DNA of 47,944 nucleotides. Origin: Bacteroidales bacterium. GTDB lineage: Bacteria; Bacteroidota; Bacteroidia; Bacteroidales; WCHB1-69. The notes under the pieces were generated by a model. The model was not told the DNA's origin. It did no database searches and saw only the letters and a program-made list of their open reading frames with translations. The DNA lies in assembly GCA_017454945.1 (NCBI GenBank), contig JAFTCA010000101.1:1-47944 (forward strand), given 5' to 3'. Position 1 is the first letter of the stretch. The number at the start of each line of letters is the position of its first letter. This document shows, piece by piece, positions 34,418-43,822 of this stretch. The translations under genes were made by a program, and so were the position numbers.

Positions 34418-35329
34418 ATGAGTTTTCTTGACAACTTAGTAAGAAGCAAAGGCTATAAGAACTTTATGGCTAAATTGTATGGATGGGGTGCATCAGTCGT
34501 TATTTTAGGTGCCCTTTTCAAAATTCTCCACTTACCCGGTGCAAACATCATGCTGATGATAGGTATGGGTACAGAAGCTACCATCTTCTTCTTCTCTGCA
34601 TTTGAACCCACACACGTTGAATTCAACTGGGCATTGGTTTACCCCGAATTAGCTACTGGCGAAGACATTGAAATGGGTGAAACCAGAAAAGACGCTAAGA
34701 AAGGTATCAAGGGCGAAACTCCTACCCAACAATTAGACCACATGCTTGAAGAAGCAAAAATCGGTCCAGAGCTGATTGAAAGTTTGGCCACCGGCATGAG
34801 AAACTTGAGCGAAAACGCCAAGAAACTGTCAGGTACCGCCGACGCAGCCGTTGTAACCGACAGCTACACCAGCAACTTGGCCAAAGCCGCTGAATCAGTA
34901 AGAAATCTGTCATTAGAATATGACAAGACCGCTTCTGCTCTTTCAAAAGATTCTAACATTTCTGAAAGCTATCTGAACAATGTTCAAAAAGCCAGCACCG
35001 CTGTTGCTAACCTTGCCACGATTTACGAAAACACCACTAAGGCTATCCAATCTGACACAGGTTCTTACAACCAGCAACTGGAAAAACTGAACCAGAACCT
35101 TTCTTCTATCAACGCCATGTACGAAATGCAGTTACAGAACTCCAAATCGTTACTTGACAACTCCAAACTGTTTGAAGACAATATCAAGACCTATACAGAT
35201 AACCTCAATTCTACTCTGGCCAATACCACCAAGTACAAAGAAGAGATTGATAAGTTAACCAAGAATGTAGCTATGTTAAGCACCGTTTACGGCAACATGT
35301 TAGCTGCAATGAATGTAAACAAAGGCTAA
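34418..35329 (+). CDS. gldL: Type IX secretion system motor protein GldL
   Basis: A 303-residue inner-membrane protein. Two transmembrane helices (about 20-39 and 43-63) form an N-terminal hairpin, followed by a long cytoplasmic coiled-coil part with repeated helices (about 95-300). GldL with GldM makes the proton-driven motor of the T9SS. Glu53 in GMGTEATIFFF lies within the second helix and corresponds by position to the buried glutamate needed for proton coupling in studied GldL proteins. The cytoplasmic part is at the long end of the family. It is followed by gldM after 52 bases. Confidence 0.95.
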   Translation: MSFLDNLVRSKGYKNFMAKLYGWGASVVILGALFKILHLPGANIMLMIGMGTEATIFFFSAFEPTHVEFNWALVYPELATGEDIEMGETRKDAKKGIKGETPTQQLDHMLEEAKIGPELIESLATGMRNLSENAKKLSGTADAAVVTDSYTSNLAKAAESVRNLSLEYDKTASALSKDSNISESYLNNVQKASTAVANLATIYENTTKAIQSDTGSYNQQLEKLNQNLSSINAMYEMQLQNSKSLLDNSKLFEDNIKTYTDNLNSTLANTTKYKEEIDKLTKNVAMLSTVYGNMLAAMNVNKG

Positions 35330-35381
35330 TACCAAAATCTTCTAAACTAAAATCATTAACTTAAACTAAAAGAAAAATACT

Positions 35382-36992
35382 ATGGGTGCAACAAATTGTC
35401 CGGAAACCCCTAGGCAGAAGATGATCGGTATGATGTACCTCGTTCTTACCGCCATGTTGGCATTGAACGTGTCGACCGACATTCTGAACTCTTTCGGGGT
35501 TGTAGATGAGACCTTAAAAGTATCTACAAAGAATGTGGAAGGCAAAGTATCCAAAGACTATGCCTTTATAGAGAAGCAGAAAGCATTACTTGGCGAAGCC
35601 AAAGTAAAAGACGCTGCTGATAAAGCTTACAAACTGAGAAAATTGAGCGATGACATGGTCAATTACATTGAGAACTTGAAAAATGACATGCTCGATTACA
35701 CTGATGGCGGCCACTTGGATGACCAAAAACAACCTAAGACCGTTAGAACCATGAAGGCTAAAGACAACTTCGACAAGCCTACCGACTTCATGATCAACAA
35801 AGGTCACGCTAAAGAGTTGAAAGCCAAAATTAAACAATACAAGGAAGAAGCTCTTAAACTCGTTGATCCTAAAAATCGTGAATCTGTAAAAGCAGCTTTA
35901 GGTTTGGAAGTTGACGGTGAATACAAAAACGCTGAAGGCGCAAAAGAATCTTGGGAAGACCACAACTTCTTCCACATTGTGAACGCCGCTGCCGTTACCC
36001 TTTTGAACAAGACCGTTCAAGAAGTTAGAAACGCCGAATCAACCTGTATGAATGACATTATTTCATCAATCAGCGCTGACGACTTCAAGTTCGACTCTGT
36101 AACTGGTAAGGCTATTCCCAAATCACAAATGGTATTCTCTGGCGACCACTATCAGGCTGACATCATCGTAGCCGCTTTCGACTCGAAAACCAACATCACC
36201 GCTTACTATAAGATGGGTGCCGACACTTTGACAGAAAGTGAAATTGGTGGAGCTCAAGAACTTATTGGTGAAGGTGGTATCTGCAAACTGGACCTGCCTG
36301 CTGGCGGCGTTGGCGAACAGAAATACGCTGGTTTGATCAAACTGAAAGCTCCTGATGGAACCGACAAATTCTACAGCTTCAAAGACAAATACACCATCGT
36401 AAAGCCCACGGCTACCGTTGCTGCTGAAAAGATGAATGTATTGTATGCCGCTATTCCGAACCCCGTATCCGTATCTGCTCCTGTAGCTCCCGAGAAACTG
36501 AGAGTATCGTTCCCCGGTGCATCAGCAGCATCAAAGGGTGCTGGTTTATACGACGTAACCGTTCCCGAAAGCATGGCTGGTAGATCCATCAATGTAACGG
36601 TAAGCGCCGACTTGGGTGGCAAGACTCAAGCGCTGGGTTCAACCACTTTCCGTGTGAAGAGAGTTCCCAACCCCACCTCCTACATTGGAGCAAGCATTTG
36701 GGGTGGCAAACGCTCGAAACAGGAATTGCTGGCTAACCCGTTCATCTCTGCACGTATGGGTGAAGACTTCGCATACGACTTGAGCTGGAAAGTATTATCA
36801 TACAGAGTTACTTTCGTTGTAAGAGGTGTTGAAGATCCTCCCATTGCAGTGGCTGGCGGCCAATTCAGCGATGCAGTTAGGTCAAAAATCAACTCTGCAA
36901 GTTCAAATACCACTATCCAATTTACCGATATTAAAGTATCTTCGATTGCTGGTACCAGAACCTTACGCGATATTATGGTCAGAATCCGATAA
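35382..36992 (+). CDS. gldM: Type IX secretion system motor protein GldM
   Basis: A 536-residue inner-membrane protein with one N-terminal helix (KMIGMMYLVLTAMLALNVS, about 13-32) and a long periplasmic part. The N-terminal MGATNCPETPRQKMIGMMYLVLTAMLALNVS is highly characteristic. The periplasmic region comprises four domains in known structures: a helical D1 (about 36-220, rich in lysine here), then three beta domains; the last (LASNPFISARM-like LLANPFISARMGEDF and ISSIAGTRTLRDIMVRIR) contacts the GldKN ring. GldM dimers couple the GldL motor to the periplasmic ring. It precedes gldN by 21 bases. Confidence 0.95.
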   Translation: MGATNCPETPRQKMIGMMYLVLTAMLALNVSTDILNSFGVVDETLKVSTKNVEGKVSKDYAFIEKQKALLGEAKVKDAADKAYKLRKLSDDMVNYIENLKNDMLDYTDGGHLDDQKQPKTVRTMKAKDNFDKPTDFMINKGHAKELKAKIKQYKEEALKLVDPKNRESVKAALGLEVDGEYKNAEGAKESWEDHNFFHIVNAAAVTLLNKTVQEVRNAESTCMNDIISSISADDFKFDSVTGKAIPKSQMVFSGDHYQADIIVAAFDSKTNITAYYKMGADTLTESEIGGAQELIGEGGICKLDLPAGGVGEQKYAGLIKLKAPDGTDKFYSFKDKYTIVKPTATVAAEKMNVLYAAIPNPVSVSAPVAPEKLRVSFPGASAASKGAGLYDVTVPESMAGRSINVTVSADLGGKTQALGSTTFRVKRVPNPTSYIGASIWGGKRSKQELLANPFISARMGEDFAYDLSWKVLSYRVTFVVRGVEDPPIAVAGGQFSDAVRSKINSASSNTTIQFTDIKVSSIAGTRTLRDIMVRIR

Positions 36993-37013
36993 TCAAATTA
37001 AAACTTATAAGTC

Positions 37014-37976
37014 ATGAAAAAATTTGTTTTGTCAATCGCATTATTAACCGTTGCTGTAGTGGCCTTCGCACAATACGAAGAGACTACCACTTACGACACA
37101 ACGGGAAGCACGATGCAACAGCCTATCCGTCCTCCGGTGGAAATGGCATGGACTCAAGACGATGTGGGTGATTTCTCAGACCCTGTGGCCTATGTTCACC
37201 AACGTCAAGCCGATGTTATGTACTATCATACCATTTGGCGCACCATCGACTTGAGAGAGAAGATGAACCACCATCTCTATTTCCCGACAGAATACAAAGG
37301 CACTTGGCGCAGTTTGGCACAAGTTATTATGGATGCCCTTGATTTGGACAACCCCGATAACGAGAACAGCCTCCGCCTCTACACCGACGAGTTCTGCAAC
37401 ATTCCTAAAACAAAGGACGAGGCCAAAGACGGCATGGTGCAAAGAAGACAAATTGAACAAATTGACCCCGAAACTTTTGAAGTTATAGGAACTATCGAAT
37501 TGGAAGAAAAACACCAAGCCAAAGAGGTTACTTACTATAACATAAAGGAAATCTGGTTCTTCGACAAAGAGCGTTCCGTACTGGATGTCAGAATCCTCGA
37601 AATCGAACCCATGATTGAATACGAAAAAGAGTTGAACACGGGTGATCCTGGCATGAATGCTGGAGCAGAAGACGATATGGAAGCTGTTGCTGCACAAAAA
37701 CAGAAAAAACGTCTTGGCTACATCATGTACGACGAGTTGAGACCGTTCTTGGCAAAACAGGAAGTTTTCAACAAGCAAAACAACGCAGCCAGATTGTCAC
37801 TGGACGATGTACTCACTTGGAAACGCGAATTCAACAGCTACATCTATGCTGAACAGAACGTTTACAACGACAGATACATCAGCGATTACCTTGCCAATGC
37901 TCGTGACCAAAGAATTGAATCGGAAAAAATCACCGAAAAGATTCGTACATTCGAACACGACCTTTGGGAATTCTAA
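37014..37976 (+). CDS. gldN: Type IX secretion system protein GldN/PorN
   Basis: A 320-residue periplasmic protein. The signal peptide ends AFA with Gln20 next. Family signatures include VMYYHTIWRTIDLREKMNHHLYFP, NIKEIWFFDKERSVLDVRILEIEP, and DELRPFLAKQEVFNKQNNAARLSLDDVLTWKREFNSYIY near the C-terminus. GldN binds GldK to form the ring complex. It is last in the porP-gldKLMN operon and is followed by a strong terminator. Confidence 0.95.
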   Translation: MKKFVLSIALLTVAVVAFAQYEETTTYDTTGSTMQQPIRPPVEMAWTQDDVGDFSDPVAYVHQRQADVMYYHTIWRTIDLREKMNHHLYFPTEYKGTWRSLAQVIMDALDLDNPDNENSLRLYTDEFCNIPKTKDEAKDGMVQRRQIEQIDPETFEVIGTIELEEKHQAKEVTYYNIKEIWFFDKERSVLDVRILEIEPMIEYEKELNTGDPGMNAGAEDDMEAVAAQKQKKRLGYIMYDELRPFLAKQEVFNKQNNAARLSLDDVLTWKREFNSYIYAEQNVYNDRYISDYLANARDQRIESEKITEKIRTFEHDLWEF

Positions 37977-38009
37977 TCAAGCAAAACAAATTTTTTCATG
38001 ATAAACACT

Positions 38010-38044
38010 ATCAGGTCAAGATTACTCTTGACCTGATTTTTTTT
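38010..38044 (+). terminator. Terminator of the T9SS operon
   Basis: An 11-bp stem, ATCAGGTCAAG with CTTGACCTGAT, six-base loop, followed by eight T, 34 bases after the gldN stop codon. Confidence 0.88.
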
Positions 38045-38065
38045 GCCTAACAAAAACATACAGTA

Positions 38066-40660
38066 TCACTGCCCTACCCTATTTCGATAAGTAATCCCAA
38101 CCACTTTGGTTTGGGATTTTCTTTTTCCATCAAGATCCCAATAACTCATACGAACCACATAGAGTCCCTGTGGAGCCGAAAAACCGTTGTCGGTCACACC
38201 GTCCCACAAAAAGCAATCGTTGGCCCCTACGGGCTCGTTATTGACCAGAGTGCGAACCAATTGTCCCTGACGATTGAAGATACGGATAGTGACGCGACAG
38301 TCGGGTTGGGCGAAGTGGCAACAGCACTCGGTAAAATCGTCAAAACCGTCGCCATCAGGAGAAAAGAGCTGTGGCTCAACAGAAAGCAAGTCAGAGGAGC
38401 CGGAGGACGAATCAGAGTACTGCGAATTGCGATAGCCTGGCGTAGCAAAACCGGCAGCCGCCGACGCAGACTTCCAGTTATTGGCGTTTTGCGTTTCCAC
38501 ATCGGGATGAATTCTTTCAAGAGAGACACCATCCATACTTTTCAGCATCTGATAATGCATATTTTCGGTATAACAAAATCTATCAATCTGATTATAAGCA
38601 CAATCTGTCAACAAAACAGCACCTTCTGCTTGAGGATAATCAGGCAAAATATCACATGGGAGGAGTTTGCGGGGATAAGGACAAGTGTATTGTTCCATTG
38701 TCAAAGATTTGTTTCGACAAAGCGCAACATACTCATGAGGAAACAACTGATAACCATTTGGATATGCTGAAAATACTTTCATCTCGCCTGCCTCCTCAGT
38801 ACCAATCATCAGCGAGGACAAATCGATGATTTTTTGAGAGCGATTATAGAGTTCCACAAAGTCGGCAATGCTGGAACCAAAAGCATTTGTAAGCACCTCA
38901 TTAATAACAATATCACTGGGCTCCGGTCGCTGTGGAAGTCCAAAAGAGAGCGAGGACCAAAGTGGAGCGACATTGCCCACACAATCGCACAGCGTGTCAA
39001 CCAATTGCAATGTATAGACGATGGATGGACGTAAGGGTTCTGCGAGATGCAACAGCATACACTTATTTTCAGGGGCAAGTGTCCATAGAGAATCCACCCT
39101 AATGTTATGGTCTATCTTGAACAAAGAAGTTGAAGTTGGCAATACTGTTTCTGATAGAAAGAGTTTGATTGTCGCCGAATCAAGAACTGTAACACTAAGT
39201 AATTGAGGATGTTCCACATCAGCATTATCGGTAGCGACAGCGTTAGGCAGCGCAGGTGTTCCACCAGACATATCAGTGGATGAATCCCAGTTGTCGGCTT
39301 CACCACAGGGATTGTCAACATCCAACATCTCAAGCGACCAGCCGCCGTCGGCTTTCAGTCGGTTGCGATGCCAGGAGGCAGAAAAATTGACGCTATGAAC
39401 CACGCTTCCGTTATCATCCAACAAAGTCAACTGCTGCCCTGCATTGGTGATGGACAGTGACGGTATGGCGACTTTATTCGCGATGAACGGGAATTTATCC
39501 ATTTCACTTTGAGACAGCACCAACACCCTTTCAAAAGCATTAAGCTGATAATCAGGGAGATTTTTAATGCTATTACCCATTTGCAGCATCCATCCTCGCA
39601 AATTGACTGGAAACGGCAAGCGGCTCTGCAGTTCCATATATTCACATTCTGGCAAACCCACAGAAGGAGAAGGATCGCTCATTATCTCACTGATTACAAT
39701 ATCATTACGAAGAGAAAAATAACACACAAACGGCCTTTCGGCAGACACCAATTCATTGCCTGCCCTATCCGCAACACCATTCACTTGCAAAACATAAACT
39801 TTTCTAGCCACAAAAGGTTCGTTGAAAGTTAAAAAAAGCACACTTCGATTATCTCCAAACCCAACCTTTGTGGGCGAGCGGCCATCACACGAGTAGTGAT
39901 GCGACTGTAAGGCAGAAGAATCCAAACCCTCGGAGAACTCGACAAAAAGTCTATCACACTGATTATCAACAGAAACATCCAACAAATTAGGAGGAATAGT
40001 ATCGCGCAAAAGAGGGCCAACATAAAAATCATCGAAGAAGAATTTGGATGTATTTGACGAAGTAAAACGACACAAAATGCCCGTATAGAAAGGATTTTCG
40101 CTGGTAAAAGGAGCATCGCCTTCCGCCTCGAGAAGCCAATCGTTCGAATGGGGATCTTCCACAAACAACTGCCAATGATTGGCCGCCGCCACCACTCGCA
40201 GACGTAATTGGAAGGGAGAGGCAAGCAATCCAGCCGTCCCACGACAAACTGAAACGACGGACGGGCCATCCTGCTGAAACAACTCGATTGCATCGGCTGA
40301 GCCATTTTCACCCAACTGCAAAAAGAAACCTTTCAGCGTGGGAGAAAGCAAGTTACAATCATCGGCAGACAAGTAGATACGCAAGCAATTATTAGCTGAA
40401 GGGGCAAAGGACAATCTGACCAGCCAGCGCCACTCGCACTCGCCTGCCACAGGGCCACAATTGACAGCCGCCGCCGTTGTGCCAGCCTCCGAAGCACACA
40501 ACTGCAACTGGCCTTTATCCACACAGAAATTGTCCGTTTCTCCGCACCAAACACCACTTCTGAAGGCATCCTCATCCGAAAAATCATCAAAAATTTGTGC
40601 AAAACATCTTTCATGACAGAAGATAACACACACACTAACAAAAAGATACAATATTCTCAT
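38066..40660 (-). CDS. Large secreted lamin-tail-domain protein with FlgD/CHU_C-like C-terminus
   Basis: An 864-residue exported protein. The signal peptide ends CFA with Gln22 next. Rough architecture: a ConA-like/jelly-roll N-domain (22-215, FDDFSDEDAFRSGVW start), an Ig-like domain (217-310, DTIPPNLLDVSV...FVEFSEGLD), a lamin-tail domain (about 318-460, IVISEIMSDPSPSVGLPECEYMEL), a second Ig-like (480-575), a second lamin-tail domain (about 582-720, DIVINEVLTNAFGSSIADFVELYN), and a C-terminal beta domain (about 768-864, FSPDGDGFDDF, VTIRIFNRQGQLVRTL, LYVVRMSYWDLDG) resembling FlgD-like or CHU_C-type T9SS sorting regions. It is a likely T9SS cargo attached to the surface. It converges on gldN and shares no operon; role unknown. 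Confidence 0.85.
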   Translation of the reverse strand: MRILYLFVSVCVIFCHERCFAQIFDDFSDEDAFRSGVWCGETDNFCVDKGQLQLCASEAGTTAAAVNCGPVAGECEWRWLVRLSFAPSANNCLRIYLSADDCNLLSPTLKGFFLQLGENGSADAIELFQQDGPSVVSVCRGTAGLLASPFQLRLRVVAAANHWQLFVEDPHSNDWLLEAEGDAPFTSENPFYTGILCRFTSSNTSKFFFDDFYVGPLLRDTIPPNLLDVSVDNQCDRLFVEFSEGLDSSALQSHHYSCDGRSPTKVGFGDNRSVLFLTFNEPFVARKVYVLQVNGVADRAGNELVSAERPFVCYFSLRNDIVISEIMSDPSPSVGLPECEYMELQSRLPFPVNLRGWMLQMGNSIKNLPDYQLNAFERVLVLSQSEMDKFPFIANKVAIPSLSITNAGQQLTLLDDNGSVVHSVNFSASWHRNRLKADGGWSLEMLDVDNPCGEADNWDSSTDMSGGTPALPNAVATDNADVEHPQLLSVTVLDSATIKLFLSETVLPTSTSLFKIDHNIRVDSLWTLAPENKCMLLHLAEPLRPSIVYTLQLVDTLCDCVGNVAPLWSSLSFGLPQRPEPSDIVINEVLTNAFGSSIADFVELYNRSQKIIDLSSLMIGTEEAGEMKVFSAYPNGYQLFPHEYVALCRNKSLTMEQYTCPYPRKLLPCDILPDYPQAEGAVLLTDCAYNQIDRFCYTENMHYQMLKSMDGVSLERIHPDVETQNANNWKSASAAAGFATPGYRNSQYSDSSSGSSDLLSVEPQLFSPDGDGFDDFTECCCHFAQPDCRVTIRIFNRQGQLVRTLVNNEPVGANDCFLWDGVTDNGFSAPQGLYVVRMSYWDLDGKRKSQTKVVGITYRNRVGQ

Positions 40661-40710
40661 CTTATTGATAACTTGTTAAAGAAAAACCAAAAACTATGCC
40701 GCAAAAATAG

Positions 40711-40718
40711 TATCTTTG
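40711..40718 (+). promoter_or_regulatory. -7 element for asd
   Basis: TATCTTTG (TAnnTTTG) lies 51 bases upstream of the asd start. Its position rules out the longer upstream reading of asd, which would begin ahead of the promoter. Confidence 0.55.
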
Positions 40719-40768
40719 TTGTGATTAATCAACGAATTGTTAATAAAATTTTACAAAAAGTTAAAAGA

Positions 40769-41761
40769 ATGAAAATAGCCTTGGTTGGAGCAACGGGATT
40801 AGTTGGCTCACAAATGATTAAAGTGTTGGAAGAAAGAAATTTCGGAGATTGTGAATTTATACCTGCCGCCTCTATCAAATCGGTAGGAAAAGAGATTCTG
40901 TTCAACGGCAAGATTCACCATGTTGTATCGGTGGAGGATGCCATTGCCGCCAAGCCCAACATTGCCATTTTTTCGGCTGGAGGCAGTGCTTCGTTGCAAT
41001 ATGCTCCCCTATTCGCCGAACAAGGCACAACGGTCATCGACAACTCGTCGGCATGGCGTTCCGACCCCAACATTCCATTAGTGGTGCCCGAAATCAACTT
41101 CGACGTCATCAAAGATAGCGACCGCATCATTGCCAACCCCAACTGTTCTACTATTCAGATGGTTATGGCCTTAGCGCCGTTGCACAAGCAATACAAAATC
41201 AAACGTATCGTTGTTTCAACCTACCAATCGGTAACTGGCACAGGCGTAAAGGCCGTACGTCAATTGGAGTGCGAACGCAAAGGGGAAGAGTGCGAGAAAG
41301 CCTATCCTCATCGTATCGACCTAAACCTGATACCACACGGTGGCACCTTTGAAACCAACGGCTATACTACTGAAGAGACCAAGCTGGTCAATGAAACGCG
41401 TAAAATACTCAGAGACAACAGTATAAAAGTTAGCGCCACAGTGGTACGCGTACCCGTTACGGGTGGTCACTCCGAATCGGTGAATGTGGAATTTGAGAGA
41501 GACTATGACATCAAAGACATTTACACCTTGCTGAACGAGATGCCAGGGGTGGTTGTTGTGGACAATCCGGCAACCAACGAGTATCCTATGCCATACTTTG
41601 CCAAAAACAAAGACGAGGTTTTCGTAGGCCGTATCCGTCGCGATGACTCACAGCCCAATACCCTGAACTTATGGGTTGTGGCCGACAACTTGCGCAAAGG
41701 CGCGGCGACCAATGCCGTTCAAATTGCCCAACGCCTCGTTGAAAGTCGCCATATACAATAG
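40769..41761 (+). CDS. asd: Aspartate-semialdehyde dehydrogenase
   Basis: A 330-residue enzyme that reduces aspartyl phosphate to aspartate semialdehyde for lysine, threonine, methionine and diaminopimelate synthesis. The NADP loop VGATGLVGSQM begins at residue 5; IFSAGGSAS, VIDNSSAWR, the catalytic Cys126 in ANPNCSTIQM, VSTYQSVTGTGVKAV and VRVPVTGGHSESV (with the active-site histidine) follow. The start at 40769 is chosen because the dinucleotide fold begins there and because the -7 element lies between it and earlier in-frame ATG codons. It stands alone. Confidence 0.94.
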   Translation: MKIALVGATGLVGSQMIKVLEERNFGDCEFIPAASIKSVGKEILFNGKIHHVVSVEDAIAAKPNIAIFSAGGSASLQYAPLFAEQGTTVIDNSSAWRSDPNIPLVVPEINFDVIKDSDRIIANPNCSTIQMVMALAPLHKQYKIKRIVVSTYQSVTGTGVKAVRQLECERKGEECEKAYPHRIDLNLIPHGGTFETNGYTTEETKLVNETRKILRDNSIKVSATVVRVPVTGGHSESVNVEFERDYDIKDIYTLLNEMPGVVVVDNPATNEYPMPYFAKNKDEVFVGRIRRDDSQPNTLNLWVVADNLRKGAATNAVQIAQRLVESRHIQ

Positions 41762-41977
41762 TTTCAAGCAGTTAGCATTATTTATCAAAACATCATTAAA
41801 ACGCAAAAAATATTTGTTTTTAATATGCTTTTTTTGATAATTTTGACATGTCATATAACCAAACCATAAAACAACCTATCCTATTCATTTTCAACACTTA
41901 AAAATACAGCGTTTTTTTTCGTTTGTGAAAAAAGGCAAGATTTACTTACAAGAAAAACAAAATAAACAATAAATATA
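41762..41977. other. AT-rich intergenic stretch between asd and korA
   Basis: No gene. It contains a perfect ten-base palindrome, TGACATGTCA, at 41844-41853 and several oligo-T runs. No strong hairpin terminator after asd and no good -7 element for korA could be seen (TTCGTTTG near 41920 is one mismatch off). Confidence 0.4.
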
Positions 41978-43813
41978 ATGAGCACAAAAAAACAGATTGT
42001 AGAAAGAGACAGCGTGGTGGTTAAGTTTGTAGGTGACTCTGGAGACGGTATGCAGTTGATTGGAACCTTGTTTTCCGATACTGCCGCTCTGGAAGGCAAC
42101 GACATAGCCACTTTCCCCGATTACCCTGCAGAAATCAGGGCTCCGCACAACACCATTGCCGGTGTATCCGGTTTTCAGGTACACGCAGGCAAAGAGACCC
42201 GCATCATTGGCGACCATTGCGACGTATTGGTAGCCATGAATCCGGCTTCACTGAAAGCCAATCTGAAATGGATAAAGATGGGTGGTACCATCATCACCGA
42301 CTGCGATGCTTACGATGAAAAGGCATTGGAAAAAGCCGGTTGCGAGACCAATCCTTTGGAAGACGGATCGTTAAGTTCGTACTGCGTCATCAGTCCTGCC
42401 ATCTCAACCATGGCTAAAGAGACAGCCATGGCCTTGGGTATGGACGTAAAAAATGCGGCCCGTACCAAGAACATGTTCTGCTTGGGTATGATTTATTACA
42501 TCTTTGATTTCGATTTGGATACGCCCTACAAGCTTTTGGACAAGCGTTTTGCCAAGAAGCCCGAAGTTGCCGATGTCAACAAGAAAGTGATGCTGGCAGG
42601 ATACAATTTTGCTGAAACATTGGAAGTTGTTGAATCGAGATACCATGTATCGACGGTAGATTTGCCGAAAGGCCAATACCGCAACATCACGGGCAACATT
42701 GCCACGGCATGGGGTTTGCTGGCTGCTGCCGAGCGTTCGGGACGCCAGTTGTTCCTCGGCTCCTATCCTATCACGCCTGCCACCGACATTTTGGTAGAAT
42801 TGGCAAAGCACAAATCTCTGGGTGCCAAAGTTTTCCAAGCAGAAGACGAAATTGCAGGTATCTGCTCAGCCATTGGAGCCTCTTTTGCCGGTGCTTTGGC
42901 CTGCACCTCCACTTCCGGTCCTGGCTTGTCGCTGAAGACCGAAGCGTTGGGTTTGGCTGTCATGACCGAGTTGCCCATCGTAGTGGTGGACGTACAGCGC
43001 GGCGGTCCCTCAACGGGTCTGCCCACCAAGTCGGAGCAATCAGACTTGAACATGGCTTTGTTTGGTCGTAACGGAGAAGCTCCGGCCATCGTCATTGCCG
43101 CATCGTCACCCAGCGACTGTTTCTATCAGGCATTCAATGCCGCCAAGTTGGCCATGGAGAACATGACCCCTGTGATTCTGTTATCGGACGGCTATATCGG
43201 CCAGGGCAGCGAATTGTTCCGCATACCCAAGGTGGCCGACCTGCCCGCCATCAATCCTCCGATTGCCAAGGCCAACGATCCCGACTACCAACCGTACCGC
43301 AGAGATCCCGAGACGCTGGTTCGCCAGTGGGCTATCCCCGGCACTGAAGGTTTGCGTCACCGTATCGGCGGCTTGGAGAAGACCGACATTTTCGGAGCTG
43401 TCTCCACCGATCCACTCAACCACGCCAAGATGGTTCAGAACAGAGCCGAAAAAGTGAAACGTCTGGCCAACCGCATTCCCAAGCAGGAAGTTTTCGGCGA
43501 AGAAGAGAACGACCTGCTGGTAGTAAGCTGGGGCGGCACCAAAGGACAGGTTCAAACTGCTGTAAAAGAAGCTCGTAAGAATGGCGTAAAAGTTAGCCAT
43601 GCCCACTTCACCAACATTATGCCTCTGCCCGCCAACACGGCCGACGTATTCAAGAAATTCAAGAAAATATTGGTTTGTGAATTGAACTCCGGACAGTTTG
43701 TCAACTATTTGCGAATGACCTATCCTGAATTCCAATACCAACAATACAACAAGATTCAGGGTCTGCCGTTCACTGTGGCCGAACTGGTTGAAGTTATTAG
43801 TAACGTTAAATAA
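41978..43813 (+). CDS. korA: 2-oxoacid:ferredoxin oxidoreductase, fused gamma-alpha subunit (KorA type)
   Basis: A 611-residue subunit in which a gamma domain (about 1-190, VVKFVGDSGDGMQLIGTLFSD, TFPDYPAEIRAPHNTIAGVSGFQVH) is fused to the alpha pyrimidine-binding domain (from about 225: GNIATAWGLLAAAERSG, LFLGSYPITPATDILVELAKH, QAEDEIAGICSAIGASFAGALACTSTSGPG) and a C-terminal transketolase-like domain. With KorB it converts 2-oxoglutarate and CoA to succinyl-CoA with reduced ferredoxin, or the reverse. This fused two-gene form is typical of 2-oxoglutarate enzymes in anaerobic Bacteroidota; other 2-oxoacids cannot be fully excluded. korB follows after 9 bases. Confidence 0.9.
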   Translation: MSTKKQIVERDSVVVKFVGDSGDGMQLIGTLFSDTAALEGNDIATFPDYPAEIRAPHNTIAGVSGFQVHAGKETRIIGDHCDVLVAMNPASLKANLKWIKMGGTIITDCDAYDEKALEKAGCETNPLEDGSLSSYCVISPAISTMAKETAMALGMDVKNAARTKNMFCLGMIYYIFDFDLDTPYKLLDKRFAKKPEVADVNKKVMLAGYNFAETLEVVESRYHVSTVDLPKGQYRNITGNIATAWGLLAAAERSGRQLFLGSYPITPATDILVELAKHKSLGAKVFQAEDEIAGICSAIGASFAGALACTSTSGPGLSLKTEALGLAVMTELPIVVVDVQRGGPSTGLPTKSEQSDLNMALFGRNGEAPAIVIAASSPSDCFYQAFNAAKLAMENMTPVILLSDGYIGQGSELFRIPKVADLPAINPPIAKANDPDYQPYRRDPETLVRQWAIPGTEGLRHRIGGLEKTDIFGAVSTDPLNHAKMVQNRAEKVKRLANRIPKQEVFGEEENDLLVVSWGGTKGQVQTAVKEARKNGVKVSHAHFTNIMPLPANTADVFKKFKKILVCELNSGQFVNYLRMTYPEFQYQQYNKIQGLPFTVAELVEVISNVK

Positions 43814-43822
43814 GAGAGTATC

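Noticed and set aside
40595..40768. A longer N-terminus for Asd
   Set aside because: It would start ahead of the -7 element at 40711 and inside the divergent gene; the NADP-binding fold begins right at the ATG at 40769.
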